Shown piece after piece: positions 23,278 through 31,149 of a DNA stretch of 64,000 nt. Every line of letters begins with the position of its first letter. Positions within the stretch are counted from its first letter, which is position 1. Made by a program: the position numbers and the translations under genes. The notes beneath the pieces are model-generated. The model did no database searches. It was not told where the DNA came from and saw only the letters and a program-made list of their open reading frames with translations. Source of the DNA: Mesorhizobium atlanticum (lineage in GTDB: Bacteria > Pseudomonadota > Alphaproteobacteria > Rhizobiales > Rhizobiaceae). The DNA lies in assembly GCF_003289965.1 (NCBI RefSeq), contig NZ_QMBQ01000010.1, positions 124,001 through 188,000 on the forward strand, given 5' to 3'.

Positions 23278-24180
23278 CTACTGCAGCTGCGGCTTCTTCA
23301 GGAAGGAATTGCGGTCCGCGGATTTGACGCGCAGCCAGGTCTCGCGGCCGTCGCGCACGACGCGCAGCGGGATTTCCGCGCCGGCCGGATTCTGCCAGAG
23401 TTTCCTGTAGAAATCGGCCAGACCGTCGACCTCGCCGTCGCGCACGTCGGAGATGATGTCGCCCTGGCGCAGGCCCGCCTTTGCGGCGGGGCCGCCTTCG
23501 GCGACGCTCATCACCACCACCATGCCGTTCGACTCGGCCGAGAAGGCGCCGAGCCACGGACGCGGCGCCTTGGCCGCCTGGCCGCGCTTGATGAGATCGT
23601 CGAGGATCGGCGTCAGAAGATCGATGGGCACGACCATGTTGATGTCGGCCACCTCGCCGGCGCGGCTCATCTGCAGGCGCAGCGAGCCAATGCCAAGCAG
23701 CTTGCCGTCGCGGTCGAACAGCGCGGCCCCGCCCCAGGACGGATGCGCCGGCGCGATGAAGATCGCCTCGTCGATCAGATATTCCCAGTAGCCGGCGAAC
23801 TCCTGCTTGGTGACGATGTGGGCGTCGACCTGCTGGCCGATGCCGTCGGCCAACGTGACGGCGTCGCCGATATTGGCCTTCCTGGCGTCGCCGAACTGGA
23901 CAGCCGGCAGATTGAGCGGCGACAGTGCCTGCACCAGGCCGAAACCGGTCTCCTGGTCATAGGCCAGCGCATGCGCGGCGACCACGCGGCCGTCCTGGTC
24001 GGTCAGCCACACTTCCTCGGCCTCGGTGATGAGATAGCCTATCGTGAGCACCAGGCCATTGTCGCGGATCACCACGCCGCTGCCTTCGCGGCGCGTGCCC
24101 AGCGCGTTGGCGGTAAAGGCATCGTCCGGAACCGTGGCGCGCACGGCAACGACGGAGCGCGAAATTTTTTCGATGGTCAT
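23278..24180 (-). CDS. HtrA/S1C-like serine pseudoprotease with PDZ domain
   Basis: A 300-residue protein with the trypsin-like fold of the DegP/HtrA family (GSGVVI at 33-38) and a C-terminal PDZ domain (about 210-290, 'GPAAKAGLRQGDIISDV'). All three catalytic positions appear lost: the His site reads LTIGYLI (Tyr49), the Asp site DQETGFG (Gly79), the Ser site HPSWGGA (Trp148). No signal peptide is seen, so it is probably cytoplasmic, unlike most HtrA proteins. It may bind peptides or act as a chaperone-like adaptor. ATG 24180 has AGGA 8 bp upstream. The LysR gene starts 6 bp after its stop codon. Confidence 0.87.
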   Translation of the reverse strand: MTIEKISRSVVAVRATVPDDAFTANALGTRREGSGVVIRDNGLVLTIGYLITEAEEVWLTDQDGRVVAAHALAYDQETGFGLVQALSPLNLPAVQFGDARKANIGDAVTLADGIGQQVDAHIVTKQEFAGYWEYLIDEAIFIAPAHPSWGGAALFDRDGKLLGIGSLRLQMSRAGEVADINMVVPIDLLTPILDDLIKRGQAAKAPRPWLGAFSAESNGMVVVMSVAEGGPAAKAGLRQGDIISDVRDGEVDGLADFYRKLWQNPAGAEIPLRVVRDGRETWLRVKSADRNSFLKKPQLQ

Positions 24181-24274
24181 CGATCCATCCTGCATTGCGG
24201 GTTTTTTCTATAAGTATGGCCAAAGGGCCGTGGTGCAAGGGTGATCTTCCCCTTGCCGGGCTGGCACAAGCGCT

Positions 24275-24294
24275 AGTTCAACGAAGATTGAACT
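24275..24294. promoter_or_regulatory. Palindrome AGTTCAA-N6-TTGAACT upstream of the YghU-type gene
   Basis: AGTTCAA (24275-24281) and TTGAACT (24288-24294) form a perfect 7-bp inverted repeat 87 bp before the GST start, followed by a T run. It may be an operator or, given the T run, a small terminator of a leader transcript. Confidence 0.45.
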
Positions 24295-24380
24295 TTTTTC
24301 TTTGACGTCGGCAAACCCGCACCTAAATTTAGCGCCATCAGCGGACGCGCTGCCCTCCCGAACCCGCAAGGCCCTTGCAC

Positions 24381-25250
24381 ATGAACCAATATATCCCGCC
24401 GAAAGTCTGGACCTGGAACAAGCCGAATGGCGGCGAGTTCGCTTCGATCAACCGGCCGATCGCCGGCCCGACGCATGAGAAGGAGCTGCCGGTCGGCAAG
24501 CACCCGTTGCAGCTCTATTCGCTGGCCACGCCCAATGGCCAGAAAGTGACGATCATGCTGGAAGAGCTTCTGGCGCTCGGCCACAAGGGCGCCGAATACG
24601 ATGCCTGGCTGATCAAGATCGGCAATGGAGACCAGTTCGGCTCGGGTTTCGTCAAGGTCAACCCGAATTCGAAGATCCCGGCGCTGATGGACCACAGCGA
24701 GCCAAAGCCGGTGCGGGTGTTCGAATCCGGGTCGATCCTCACCTATCTCGCCGAAAAATTCGGCGAATTCATGCCGACCGAGCGCGCGGCCCGCGCCGAA
24801 ACCTTCTCCTGGCTGTTCTGGCAGATGGGTTCGGCACCCTATCTCGGCGGCGGCTTCGGCCATTTCTACGCCTATGCGCCGGAGAAGATCGAATACGCCA
24901 TCGACCGTTTCGCCATGGAGACCAAGCGGCAGATGGACGTGCTCGACCGCCGTCTGGCGGAGAGCGAATATCTCGCCGGCCCCGACTACACGATCGCCGA
25001 CATGGCCGTGTGGCCCTGGTATGGCGGGCTGGCCAAGGGCCGCAGCTACAACGACGCCGCGCAGTTCCTGTCGGTGCATGAATACAAGAACGTGCAGCGC
25101 TGGGCCGACGCGATCGACGCCAGGCCGGCGGTGAAGCGCGGCCGCATGGTCAACCGCATGTCCGGCGATCCGGCCTTCCAGCTGCGCGAGCGCCACGACG
25201 CCAGCGACTTCGAGACGAAGACGCAGGACAAGCTGGAAGCAGCGGAGTGA
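24381..25250 (+). CDS. yghU: Glutathione S-transferase family disulfide-bond oxidoreductase (YghU type)
   Basis: A 289-residue GST of the Nu class. The N-terminal extension 'YIPPKVWTWNKPNGGEFASI' with 'NRPIAGPTHEKELPVGKHPL' is the YghU signature. The thioredoxin-like domain contains 'YSLATPNGQKVTIMLEEL' and 'VNPNSKIPALMD', the helical domain runs from about 145 to 270 with 'YTIADMAVWPWYGGLA'. YghU enzymes bind two glutathiones and show disulfide reductase activity. ATG 24381 was chosen; a TTG six bases earlier is in frame. A palindromic site lies upstream. Confidence 0.92.
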   Translation: MNQYIPPKVWTWNKPNGGEFASINRPIAGPTHEKELPVGKHPLQLYSLATPNGQKVTIMLEELLALGHKGAEYDAWLIKIGNGDQFGSGFVKVNPNSKIPALMDHSEPKPVRVFESGSILTYLAEKFGEFMPTERAARAETFSWLFWQMGSAPYLGGGFGHFYAYAPEKIEYAIDRFAMETKRQMDVLDRRLAESEYLAGPDYTIADMAVWPWYGGLAKGRSYNDAAQFLSVHEYKNVQRWADAIDARPAVKRGRMVNRMSGDPAFQLRERHDASDFETKTQDKLEAAE

Positions 25251-25257
25251 TAGGTGA

Positions 25258-25440
25258 TCTCCCCTCGCGCCGGCAGGCAGAGGGGGTGCTGTCCCGCCAG
25301 CATTTCGGCGCTTGTTCTCCGGCTCCGCCAGTGCTTCGTCATCCTCGGGCTTGACCCGAGGATCCATGCCGTGACGGCCGCCGAAGGGCGCAACGGAGCA
25401 AAATTCCCAACCGTTGCAACACCTTAGCGTCACCTAGGAT
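25258..25440. repeat. Composite intergenic repeats (family C half plus a 'CCTCGGGCTTGACCCGAGG' element)
   Basis: 25258-25292 is a half-copy of family C (CTCCCC ... GGCAGGCAGAGGGGGTGCTG). 25339-25370 holds the hairpin CCTCGGGCTTGACCCGAGG, a widespread alphaproteobacterial element, and the region ends with CACCTAGGATGACGAAG (about 25430-25446), its usual right side. No coding capacity. Confidence 0.65.
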
Positions 25441-25475
25441 GACGAAGGCGAAGGTCGCCGGGAGGTCAACTGTAG

Positions 25476-26021
25476 CTACCTTCCATAAGTATACGTCGCC
25501 GTCGCCTCGCCGAGCGCCGAGCTCTTGGCGGCGACGGAGACCATATCCGGCAACGGGTTCTCCGGTATGCGCAGGGTCTTTTCGCCCAACGCATAGAGCG
25601 TGAAGACATAGTGATGCTGGCCGCTGCCTGGCGGCGGGCATGGGCCGAAATAGCCGGCGCGGCCGATGCCGCCCTTGCCCAGCACCGAGCCCTTCGGCAT
25701 GTGCTTGCCGCCCTCGGCGCCGGCGCCTTCCCCCAGGCCCTTGGCGCTGGCGGGGATGTTCCAGGCCAGCCAGTGCCAGAAACCCTTGCCGCCATTGGCG
25801 TCGGGGTCGAACATGGTCAGCGCGTAGCTTTTGGTGCCTGCCGGCGGGTCCTTCCAGGCGAGCGCGATCGAAACGCTCTTGCCGCCGCAGCCGGCCTTGT
25901 CGCCGAGATATTTCGCATCCCATTTGCCGTCCGAAACAGATGGGCTGGAGATCTCGAAAGCCGCTGCATGGCCGGCGAAGGCGACAACGGCAAGCATGGT
26001 CAAGCCGAAACGCAAGGTCAT
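25476..26021 (-). CDS. YbhB/YbcL family Raf-kinase-inhibitor-like (PEBP) protein, exported
   Basis: A 181-residue protein with a signal peptide (RFGLTMLAVVAFAGHAAA, cut before FEISSP). PEBP-family marks are 'YALTMFDPDA', 'FWHWLAWNIPA', 'GYFGPCPPPGSGQHHYVFTL' (the anion/phosphate-binding pocket). Bacterial members are of unknown physiological role. Two further Cys (GCGG and PCPPP) could form a disulfide. ATG 26021 has GGAGGATCAG directly upstream. An intrinsic terminator lies 86 bp upstream in the same direction. Confidence 0.9.
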   Translation of the reverse strand: MTLRFGLTMLAVVAFAGHAAAFEISSPSVSDGKWDAKYLGDKAGCGGKSVSIALAWKDPPAGTKSYALTMFDPDANGGKGFWHWLAWNIPASAKGLGEGAGAEGGKHMPKGSVLGKGGIGRAGYFGPCPPPGSGQHHYVFTLYALGEKTLRIPENPLPDMVSVAAKSSALGEATATYTYGR

Positions 26022-26101
26022 CTGATCCTCCCTGAACGCTATAGCCTAGCGGAAAAGCGGCCCGAAAAAGGGCAGACCGGCGCGCTGACCGCCGGGGCAA
26101 C

Positions 26102-26139
26102 GAAAAAAGCCCCGCCGGTGGAGGCCGTCGGGGCTCTTT
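26102..26139 (-). terminator. Intrinsic terminator facing the PEBP gene
   Basis: AGCCCCG (26108-26114) and CGGGGCT (26129-26135) form the stem; on the minus strand it is followed by TTTTTTCG. It ends a minus-strand transcript that starts upstream of the PEBP gene, either readthrough from the aminotransferase or a separate RNA. Confidence 0.8.
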
Positions 26140-26330
26140 CGTTCGGACCATGAAGGTGGGAACCCCACGGTCGGGTCGATCCAGGGAGTGTTGGATCGGC
26201 CGCGACCCTAGCCGAGGAATGGGGCGCGCGGACAATCACGCCTGCGCACTACCAATTGCGCCTGCGCGAGATCGGGGTGATAGGCGGCAATGCAACTGCT
26301 CAACTTCCCGCGACGGGGAAGATTGGCGGC
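26140..26330 (-). other. Structured non-coding stretch, candidate small RNA or leader
   Basis: No coding frame is convincing. A hairpin at 26174-26201 (GGTCGATCCA against TGGATCGGCC) and the terminator at 26108-26135 could form a minus-strand RNA of 200 bp or less between the aminotransferase and PEBP genes. I do not recognise it as a known RNA family. Confidence 0.35.
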
Positions 26331-27548
26331 TTAGGCGCCCAAATCCCGCAGCAGTTTCGCCAGCCGCGGCACGCCTTCGTTCACCGCGCGGTCGTCGGCA
26401 AGCGTGAACGACATGCGCAGCGTGTTGCGGCCGCTGCCGTCGGCATAGAAGGCGTTGCCCGGCACGAAGGCGACACGGGCCTCCTTGACCGAACGCGCCA
26501 GAAGTTCAGTGGCGTCGGCGCCTTCCGGCAGCGTCAGCCAGACGAACATGCCGCCTTCCGGGCGGCTCCAGGAAATGCCGTCGGGCATGTTGGCCTCGAG
26601 CGCGCCGAGCAGCGCGTCGCGCCGTTTGCGGTAGGCGCCGATCAGCTTTTCCACCTGGGCATCGAAGATGGTGTCGGCGACGCGGTGCATGACCATCTGG
26701 TTGATCGAGGGGCTGTGCAGGTCGGACGCCTGCTTCATCAGCACCAGCTTCTCCACCACATGGCGCGGCGCGCAGACCCAGCCGACGCGCATGCCGGGCG
26801 AGAGGATTTTCGAGAAGGAGCCGCAATAGAGCGTCCGCGCCTTGTCGATGCCGCCTGAGCGGGCGCAGTCGAGCGCCAGGATCGGCGGCACGCCCACGCC
26901 GTCATAGCGCAGCGCGCGATAGGCGGCGTCCTCGATGACAGCGATGTCGAGCTCGCCGGCGAGATCGAGCACCGCCTCGCGCTGCTTGACGTCCAGCGTG
27001 TTGCCGGTCGGGTTGGCGAAATCCGGCACCAGATAGGCGAACTTCACCTTGCCGCCATTTGCCGCGGCGGCGGCGCGGTAGGCCTCCGGCGTCATGTTGC
27101 CGCCGGCGGGATTCAGCCGGTCGTAGCGCGGTTCGTAGGCGTTGAAGGCCTGCAGCGCGCCAAGGTAGGTCGGCCAGGTGACCAGCGCCGTGTCGCCCGG
27201 CGACAGGAACAGCTTGCCGAGATAGTCGAGCGCCTGCTGCGAGCCGGAGGTGATGAAGATGTTGCCCTCGTCGCATTGAACGCCGAGCTTGCCCATATAG
27301 GCGGCCAGCCATTTGCGCAGCGGCAGGTAGCCCTCGCTGACCTGGTATTGCAGCGCGGCCCCAGCCTCCTTGCCCCCCAGCACCGCCTGGTAGGCGTCGC
27401 CGATGGCCTGCGCGGGAAACAGCGACGGGTCCGGGATGCCGCCGGCGAAGGAGATGATATCGGGCTGGTCGAGCAGCTTCAGCAGCTCGCGGATTTCCGA
27501 GGCTTTCATGCGCGACGAGCGCGAGGCCAGAAGGTTCATCAGGGTCAA
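26331..27548 (-). CDS. PLP-dependent aminotransferase (2-aminoadipate transaminase / MocR-like fold-type I)
   Basis: A 405-residue class I/II aminotransferase. 'FAGGIPDPSLFP' and 'YQVSEGYLPLRKWLA' mark the 2-aminoadipate/aromatic group (LysN, ARO8-like). 'VPDFANPTGNTL' is the substrate/PLP segment and GSFSKILSPGMRVGW holds the PLP lysine. C-terminal RMSFTL carries the carboxylate-binding Arg. The TTG at 27548 is taken as start because GGGAGGT lies 5-6 bp before it; the in-frame ATG nine bases later has poor spacing. A palindrome lies 31 bp upstream of the start. Confidence 0.9.
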   Translation of the reverse strand: MTLMNLLASRSSRMKASEIRELLKLLDQPDIISFAGGIPDPSLFPAQAIGDAYQAVLGGKEAGAALQYQVSEGYLPLRKWLAAYMGKLGVQCDEGNIFITSGSQQALDYLGKLFLSPGDTALVTWPTYLGALQAFNAYEPRYDRLNPAGGNMTPEAYRAAAAANGGKVKFAYLVPDFANPTGNTLDVKQREAVLDLAGELDIAVIEDAAYRALRYDGVGVPPILALDCARSGGIDKARTLYCGSFSKILSPGMRVGWVCAPRHVVEKLVLMKQASDLHSPSINQMVMHRVADTIFDAQVEKLIGAYRKRRDALLGALEANMPDGISWSRPEGGMFVWLTLPEGADATELLARSVKEARVAFVPGNAFYADGSGRNTLRMSFTLADDRAVNEGVPRLAKLLRDLGA

Positions 27549-27577
27549 GGCGCACCTCCCACGGGGCGTGTTCTATT

Positions 27578-27598
27578 TAGGTCAACCTGGCTGACCTA
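27578..27598. promoter_or_regulatory. Palindrome TAGGTCA-N7-TGACCTA upstream of the aminotransferase
   Basis: A perfect 7-bp inverted repeat (27578-27584 and 27592-27598) with a 7-bp spacer, 31 bp before the TTG start and likely overlapping the promoter. The regulator is not encoded next to it. The spacing suits a GntR- or TetR-type dimer; that is inference. Confidence 0.5.
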
Positions 27599-27804
27599 TT
27601 ATCAGGCTTTTCTGCCGAGTTGAATAGCCCAGCCGCGCATCGGGCGCAGGCCAATCCCTCCGGCCGCGCCCCTGCCTCCTGCCCAGGCCGCAATAGTCAC
27701 CGAAACGTGACCGTCGGTAAATATCAGCTGCCTCTAATTCAACCAGCATAGGTGGTACTGATGAAGGTGGCTCCGCATGGGGCTAAAAAGATGGGAGATC
27801 GAGC

Positions 27805-28080
27805 ATGAAAACCAAAACCGCGTTTCTGAGCCTGTTGGCCGCATCCGTCATCGCCGGCACGGCTTTCGCCGGCATTCTCGACGAGCCGAAGATGATGGCG
27901 CCCTTCTTCACCGACAAGACCATGAAGACGATGAAGTCGGACGCCGACATGAAGAAGGTCTGGGCCAAGATGTCCAAGAAGCACCAGGCGGCGATGATGA
28001 AGGAATGCCAGGATGCGGCGATGAGCAAGCCGCATGCCGAATTCTGCGCCAAGCTGAACGCGCTGGCCGGCCACGCCTGA
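27805..28080 (+). CDS. Small secreted Met/Lys-rich hypothetical protein
   Basis: A 91-residue protein with GGGAGATCGAGC before ATG 27805. The signal peptide (KTAFLSLLAASVIAGTAFA) is cut before GILDEP. The mature part is Met- and Lys-rich (PKMMAPFFTDKTMKTMKSDA, MSKKHQAAMMKECQDAAMSK) with two Cys (KECQ, EFCAKL) in a helical C-terminal unit. Met/Cys content could mean copper or oxidant handling; no family recognised. Confidence 0.75.
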   Translation: MKTKTAFLSLLAASVIAGTAFAGILDEPKMMAPFFTDKTMKTMKSDADMKKVWAKMSKKHQAAMMKECQDAAMSKPHAEFCAKLNALAGHA

Positions 28081-28410
28081 CATACTCTACAACCATGGGT
28101 GGCGGACCGGGAGGGGACCGCCACCCTGACCAATCGGTCGATTCGAACATGTTAGCGATTGCGAACAAAAACCGTCGCGCCAGCCGCCGACGACGGTCGA
28201 TAAGCCGGCGCGCGCCGGCGCAGGCACATAGCGGGATTGCCGTTATATTAGAAGAAGCGCATATTGCAGGAGGCCGAAGCCATGCTCCGGCTGAACCGCT
28301 GCTGGCGATGTTGCCCAGGCGGTCCACGAACCAGGCAAATGTCAGGAAAAGACCGGCAAGTCCGCGCTGCCGAGGCAGGCGGGCCGTCGTGATATCTGGA
28401 GGAGGATCGC
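28081..28410. other. Gap without a recognisable gene
   Basis: 330 bp between two plus-strand genes. It contains Arg-rich low-complexity open frames but nothing with coding signature or a ribosome site. No clear promoter or terminator identified. Confidence 0.4.
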
Positions 28411-28725
28411 ATGAAGGTTACCATATTGGCGAGTTACGAACCCCATGCCGCCAAGGGGCTGATGCAAGGATCGAACCGGGAAGTTGCAATCAAGGCGCTC
28501 TTTGAAAGCGTGGGCGGCAAGATGAACAGCCTGATGTTCACGCGCGGCATCTATGACGTCATCGTCAATGGCGAGGTGCCGGACCAGATTGCCGGCATGG
28601 GCATGACGCTTGCCGTGCGGGCGAGCGGCTCGGTGAGCGATCTCGTCGTCCTCGAAGAGCTCGATATGAAGGCTGTGATCGCGGCCGCCAACAAGGCCGC
28701 CGGCGCCTACAAGCCGGCCGGCTGA
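28411..28725 (+). CDS. GYD domain-containing protein
   Basis: A 104-residue protein of the GYD family (named after a Gly-Tyr-Asp motif, here GIYDVIV at about 49-55). The fold is a ferredoxin-like/dimeric alpha-beta barrel relative. GGAGGAGGATCGC precedes ATG 28411. The next gene starts at the stop codon region 24 bp downstream, so the two small-domain proteins are co-transcribed. Function unknown. Confidence 0.8.
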   Translation: MKVTILASYEPHAAKGLMQGSNREVAIKALFESVGGKMNSLMFTRGIYDVIVNGEVPDQIAGMGMTLAVRASGSVSDLVVLEELDMKAVIAAANKAAGAYKPAG

Positions 28726-28748
28726 TGTCTCATCGAACGGAGGACGCC

Positions 28749-29042
28749 ATGACCGCCTATAACGTAGTCCGCTTTCGCACCAAGCCAGGCAAGGAGAAGG
28801 CCTTCGTCGAGGCACACGAAAAGGTCTCACTGAACGCCAAGGGCTTTCGCAAGGGTGCCTTGATCAAGACCGGCGAGCGCACCTTCTGCATGGTCGGCGA
28901 ATGGGACGACATGGACAGCCTCGCCGCGGCGCGCCCGATGATGATCGGCATTCTCGACACGTTCCGAAATATGCTCGAAGACCTCGGCGGCGATCTCGGC
29001 GTGACGGATCCGGTGTCCGGCACGGTCGTTGCGGAAATATAG
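28749..29042 (+). CDS. Small ABM-like (dimeric alpha/beta barrel) protein
   Basis: A 97-residue protein starting MTAYNVVRFRTKPGKEKAFV, with 'TFCMVGEWDDMDSLAAARPM' in the second half. This is the pattern of antibiotic-biosynthesis-monooxygenase-like proteins, which detoxify or modify small aromatic or quinoid compounds in some cases. ACGGAGGACG precedes ATG 28749. It follows the GYD protein in one transcript, both sharing the same fold class. Confidence 0.75.
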   Translation: MTAYNVVRFRTKPGKEKAFVEAHEKVSLNAKGFRKGALIKTGERTFCMVGEWDDMDSLAAARPMMIGILDTFRNMLEDLGGDLGVTDPVSGTVVAEI

Positions 29043-29156
29043 GCTGAAGGCGCCGCCGTCTGGCGCCGGCCGGGCCGCCTTGCGCGCCGGGCCGGCGCGT
29101 CGGCGCGACGAGCCGCGAGATGCCGGCCGCGCCGGTGTGGCGCCCTTGCGTCCGCC

Positions 29157-29312
29157 TCAGAACGGCAAACGAATCTCGTCGTCCTGCGCGACCTGCGGCC
29201 AGCCGATGTCCTTGCGGATCTCCGGCGGCAGCTCGTTCAGCTCGCGCGTCGTGCGGCGGCGCTTGCTTGCTTCGGCGAAGGCGGCGCGGATCCGGTTAAG
29301 GTTCTTGAACAT
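29157..29312 (-). CDS. DUF1127-type small Arg-rich protein
   Basis: A 51-residue frame, MFKNLNRIRAAFAEASKRRR followed by TTRELNELPPEIRKDIGWPQ and a short tail. It has the pattern of DUF1127 (YjiS-like) proteins: a basic helix, 'TxRELxxLPxExRKDIGW', and a short tail. DUF1127 proteins in rhizobia and Agrobacterium influence phosphate, carbon and RNA metabolism and can bind RNA. Convergent with the ABM-like gene. Confidence 0.75.
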   Translation of the reverse strand: MFKNLNRIRAAFAEASKRRRTTRELNELPPEIRKDIGWPQVAQDDEIRLPF

Positions 29313-29442
29313 GAAAGCCCCCATAAATCAGCAGCGGAAAGCCCGGCGCCGCTTTTGCGATGCGTCTGTAACCGGTGGATTTCGCGGAAACGGTGAAATG
29401 CTTCACGAAACCGGAGCGGCCTGAAACATATGCATGCAAACC

Positions 29443-29482
29443 AAAGCGCGTCGCGCTGAAGCGGATTCAGGCGACGCGCTTC
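29443..29482. repeat. Inverted repeat, rhizobial intergenic element
   Basis: AAGCGCGTCGC (29444-29454) is complementary to GCGACGCGCTT (29471-29481) around GCTGAAGCGGATTCAG. It sits between the DUF1127 and DUF2934 genes. Just downstream, GTGCGTGGTGATT is followed by GTGCGTGGTGG (about 29496-29522), a short tandem duplication. Confidence 0.6.
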
Positions 29483-29556
29483 AGGTCTTTGCTTTTGTGC
29501 GTGGTGATTGTGCGTGGTGGTGTTCAATCACGTTCCGCGCCGAAAGCGGCCGGCGG

Positions 29557-29724
29557 CTATTGGCTGGCAGGCTGCTTCGACGGATCGTTGCGCTGATCCT
29601 CTTCGTCGATCTCACCCATCGCCTGTTCCCAAAAGCGCAAGTCGGCGCCCTCGGGCTTTCCTTCCTTTTCCCAAAGTTCGTAGGCACGCCTGCGGATGCG
29701 CTCTTCTCTGGTTTCATCTGCCAT
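29557..29724 (-). CDS. DUF2934 domain-containing small protein
   Basis: A 55-residue frame, MADETREERIRRRAYELWEK then EGKPEGADLRFWEQAMGEID and an acidic, Gln-rich tail. The pattern 'RIRxRAYELWExEGxPEGxxxxFW' is the DUF2934 signature. GGAGGAACCG lies directly before the ATG. Cytoplasmic, function unknown; members are abundant in rhizobial genomes. Confidence 0.85.
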   Translation of the reverse strand: MADETREERIRRRAYELWEKEGKPEGADLRFWEQAMGEIDEEDQRNDPSKQPASQ

Positions 29725-29819
29725 CGGTTCCTCCCGATCTCGATTTCATCAGGAGGAACGTCGGTGACGGCGAAACGATCCATGCCGGAACGAGCCGCTG
29801 CCGGTTTCCCGCGCCGCGC

Positions 29820-31016
29820 TCAGCCGATCATTTCGCCATTCCTGGCGATCGCCCTGCCGCCTCGATAGACGGCGCGGTCCTTCGGCACCGCCACCACCGC
29901 TTCCGGAACATGCTCGGCCCTGAGCGCGACAAAGTCGGCTTTGGCGCCAACCCTGATGCCGTAGCCCTCCAGCCCCAGCGCCCTGGCGCCGGCATGGCTC
30001 ACCACGTCATAGGCGGCTTCCAGCTCCCAATCCTCGTAGAAGCCCGAGCGGTAGCCGATCATGTTGGCGCGGTTCAGCATGTCGCCATCGCCATAGGGCC
30101 ACCAGGAATCGCGGATGTTGTCGGACCCGGCGAAGACGGTGACGCCTGCCTTGCGCAGTGCCGCCACCGGCGGGAAAGCATGGTCGCCAGGCGCGTTGGT
30201 CATGATGGCGACGCCGGCGGCGGCGATGCTCTCGCCGGCCCTCGCCAGCGCTTCGGCGGAGATGTCGCCCAGCGCGTAGGCGTGGCTGACGGCGACTTCT
30301 CCTTGCATGCCCGATGCCGAGGCGCGGGCGACGATCTCCTCGATCTCGAAGAGGCCGAGCGCGCCGCGGTCATGCAGGTGGATGTCGATGCCGGCGCCGC
30401 GCTTTTCGGCAAGGCCGAAGACCACGTCGAGATGGGCCTTCACATCGCGGTCGAAGCTCGCCGGATCGAGCCCGCCGACCAGGTCGCAGCCGAGCTTCAG
30501 CGCTTCGTCGAGCAGCTCGGCCGTGCCGGGTGAGGACAGGATGCCGCTCTGCGGAAAGGCGACGAGCTGGATGTCGATCAGGTCCCGATATCTCTCGCGC
30601 ACGCCAAGGATCGTCTCGACATGCTTCAGCCCGACCGCGGCATCGACCATGACATGGCTGCGCATGGCGAGGCTGCCATGGCCGACGCAAAGCTCGATCT
30701 GGTTTTTCGCGCGCTCCGCCATGGGTGCCGCCTGCTCAAGGTTGCGCATCTGGAAAGCAACCCGCTCGCGCACATCAAAACCGTTGGTGCAGGGAATATG
30801 CGGCCGCCAGGTATCGCCATAGAAGGAGGTATCGAGATGGATATGGCCCTCGACGAAGGCCGGCAGCACGAGCTGTCCGGCGAGGTCGACGGCGCCTGGC
30901 GGCGGCGATGCGGCATTGGCGGCAGGAGCGATGGCGCTGAAGCGCCCATCAACGATGGCGAGGTCGGCGACGGTGCCGTCGGCAAGCCTGGCATTGAGAA
31001 AATGAGCCTGGTTCAA
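29820..31016 (-). CDS. Amidohydrolase family protein (cytosine deaminase-like)
   Basis: A metal-dependent hydrolase of about 398 residues. Metal ligands are visible as VEGHIHLDTS, IHLHDRG (third His), VSHAYALGD and FAGSDNIRD (the Asp). The pattern fits the cytosine deaminase/N-isopropylammelide group, which deaminate or hydrolyse N-containing rings. The start is uncertain: TTG 31016 gives 'NQAHFLNARLADGTVADLAI' and has GGGA at good spacing, while ATG 31043 is also in frame. It stands alone on the minus strand. Confidence 0.88.
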   Translation of the reverse strand: MNQAHFLNARLADGTVADLAIVDGRFSAIAPAANAASPPPGAVDLAGQLVLPAFVEGHIHLDTSFYGDTWRPHIPCTNGFDVRERVAFQMRNLEQAAPMAERAKNQIELCVGHGSLAMRSHVMVDAAVGLKHVETILGVRERYRDLIDIQLVAFPQSGILSSPGTAELLDEALKLGCDLVGGLDPASFDRDVKAHLDVVFGLAEKRGAGIDIHLHDRGALGLFEIEEIVARASASGMQGEVAVSHAYALGDISAEALARAGESIAAAGVAIMTNAPGDHAFPPVAALRKAGVTVFAGSDNIRDSWWPYGDGDMLNRANMIGYRSGFYEDWELEAAYDVVSHAGARALGLEGYGIRVGAKADFVALRAEHVPEAVVAVPKDRAVYRGGRAIARNGEMIG

Positions 31017-31149
31017 GATGCATCCCACTGAAAGTGAACGCATCAGTGGTCGTCGCTTGGCTGGCCAAGGTCAATGCGGGATGGGATAGAAAGTGTTTCG
31101 CCATTGCCTTCTCCCGTTGTGAAAGAAGGCAGGTACAACGCCCGTTATA

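Noticed and set aside
22309-24213. Plus-strand open frame of 634 codons across two genes
   Set aside because: It is antisense to the LysR and HtrA-like genes; low-complexity composition and no domain.
27777-28505. Open frame continuing from the small secreted protein into the GYD gene region
   Set aside because: It is out of frame with both genes and has no ribosome site; Arg-rich low complexity.
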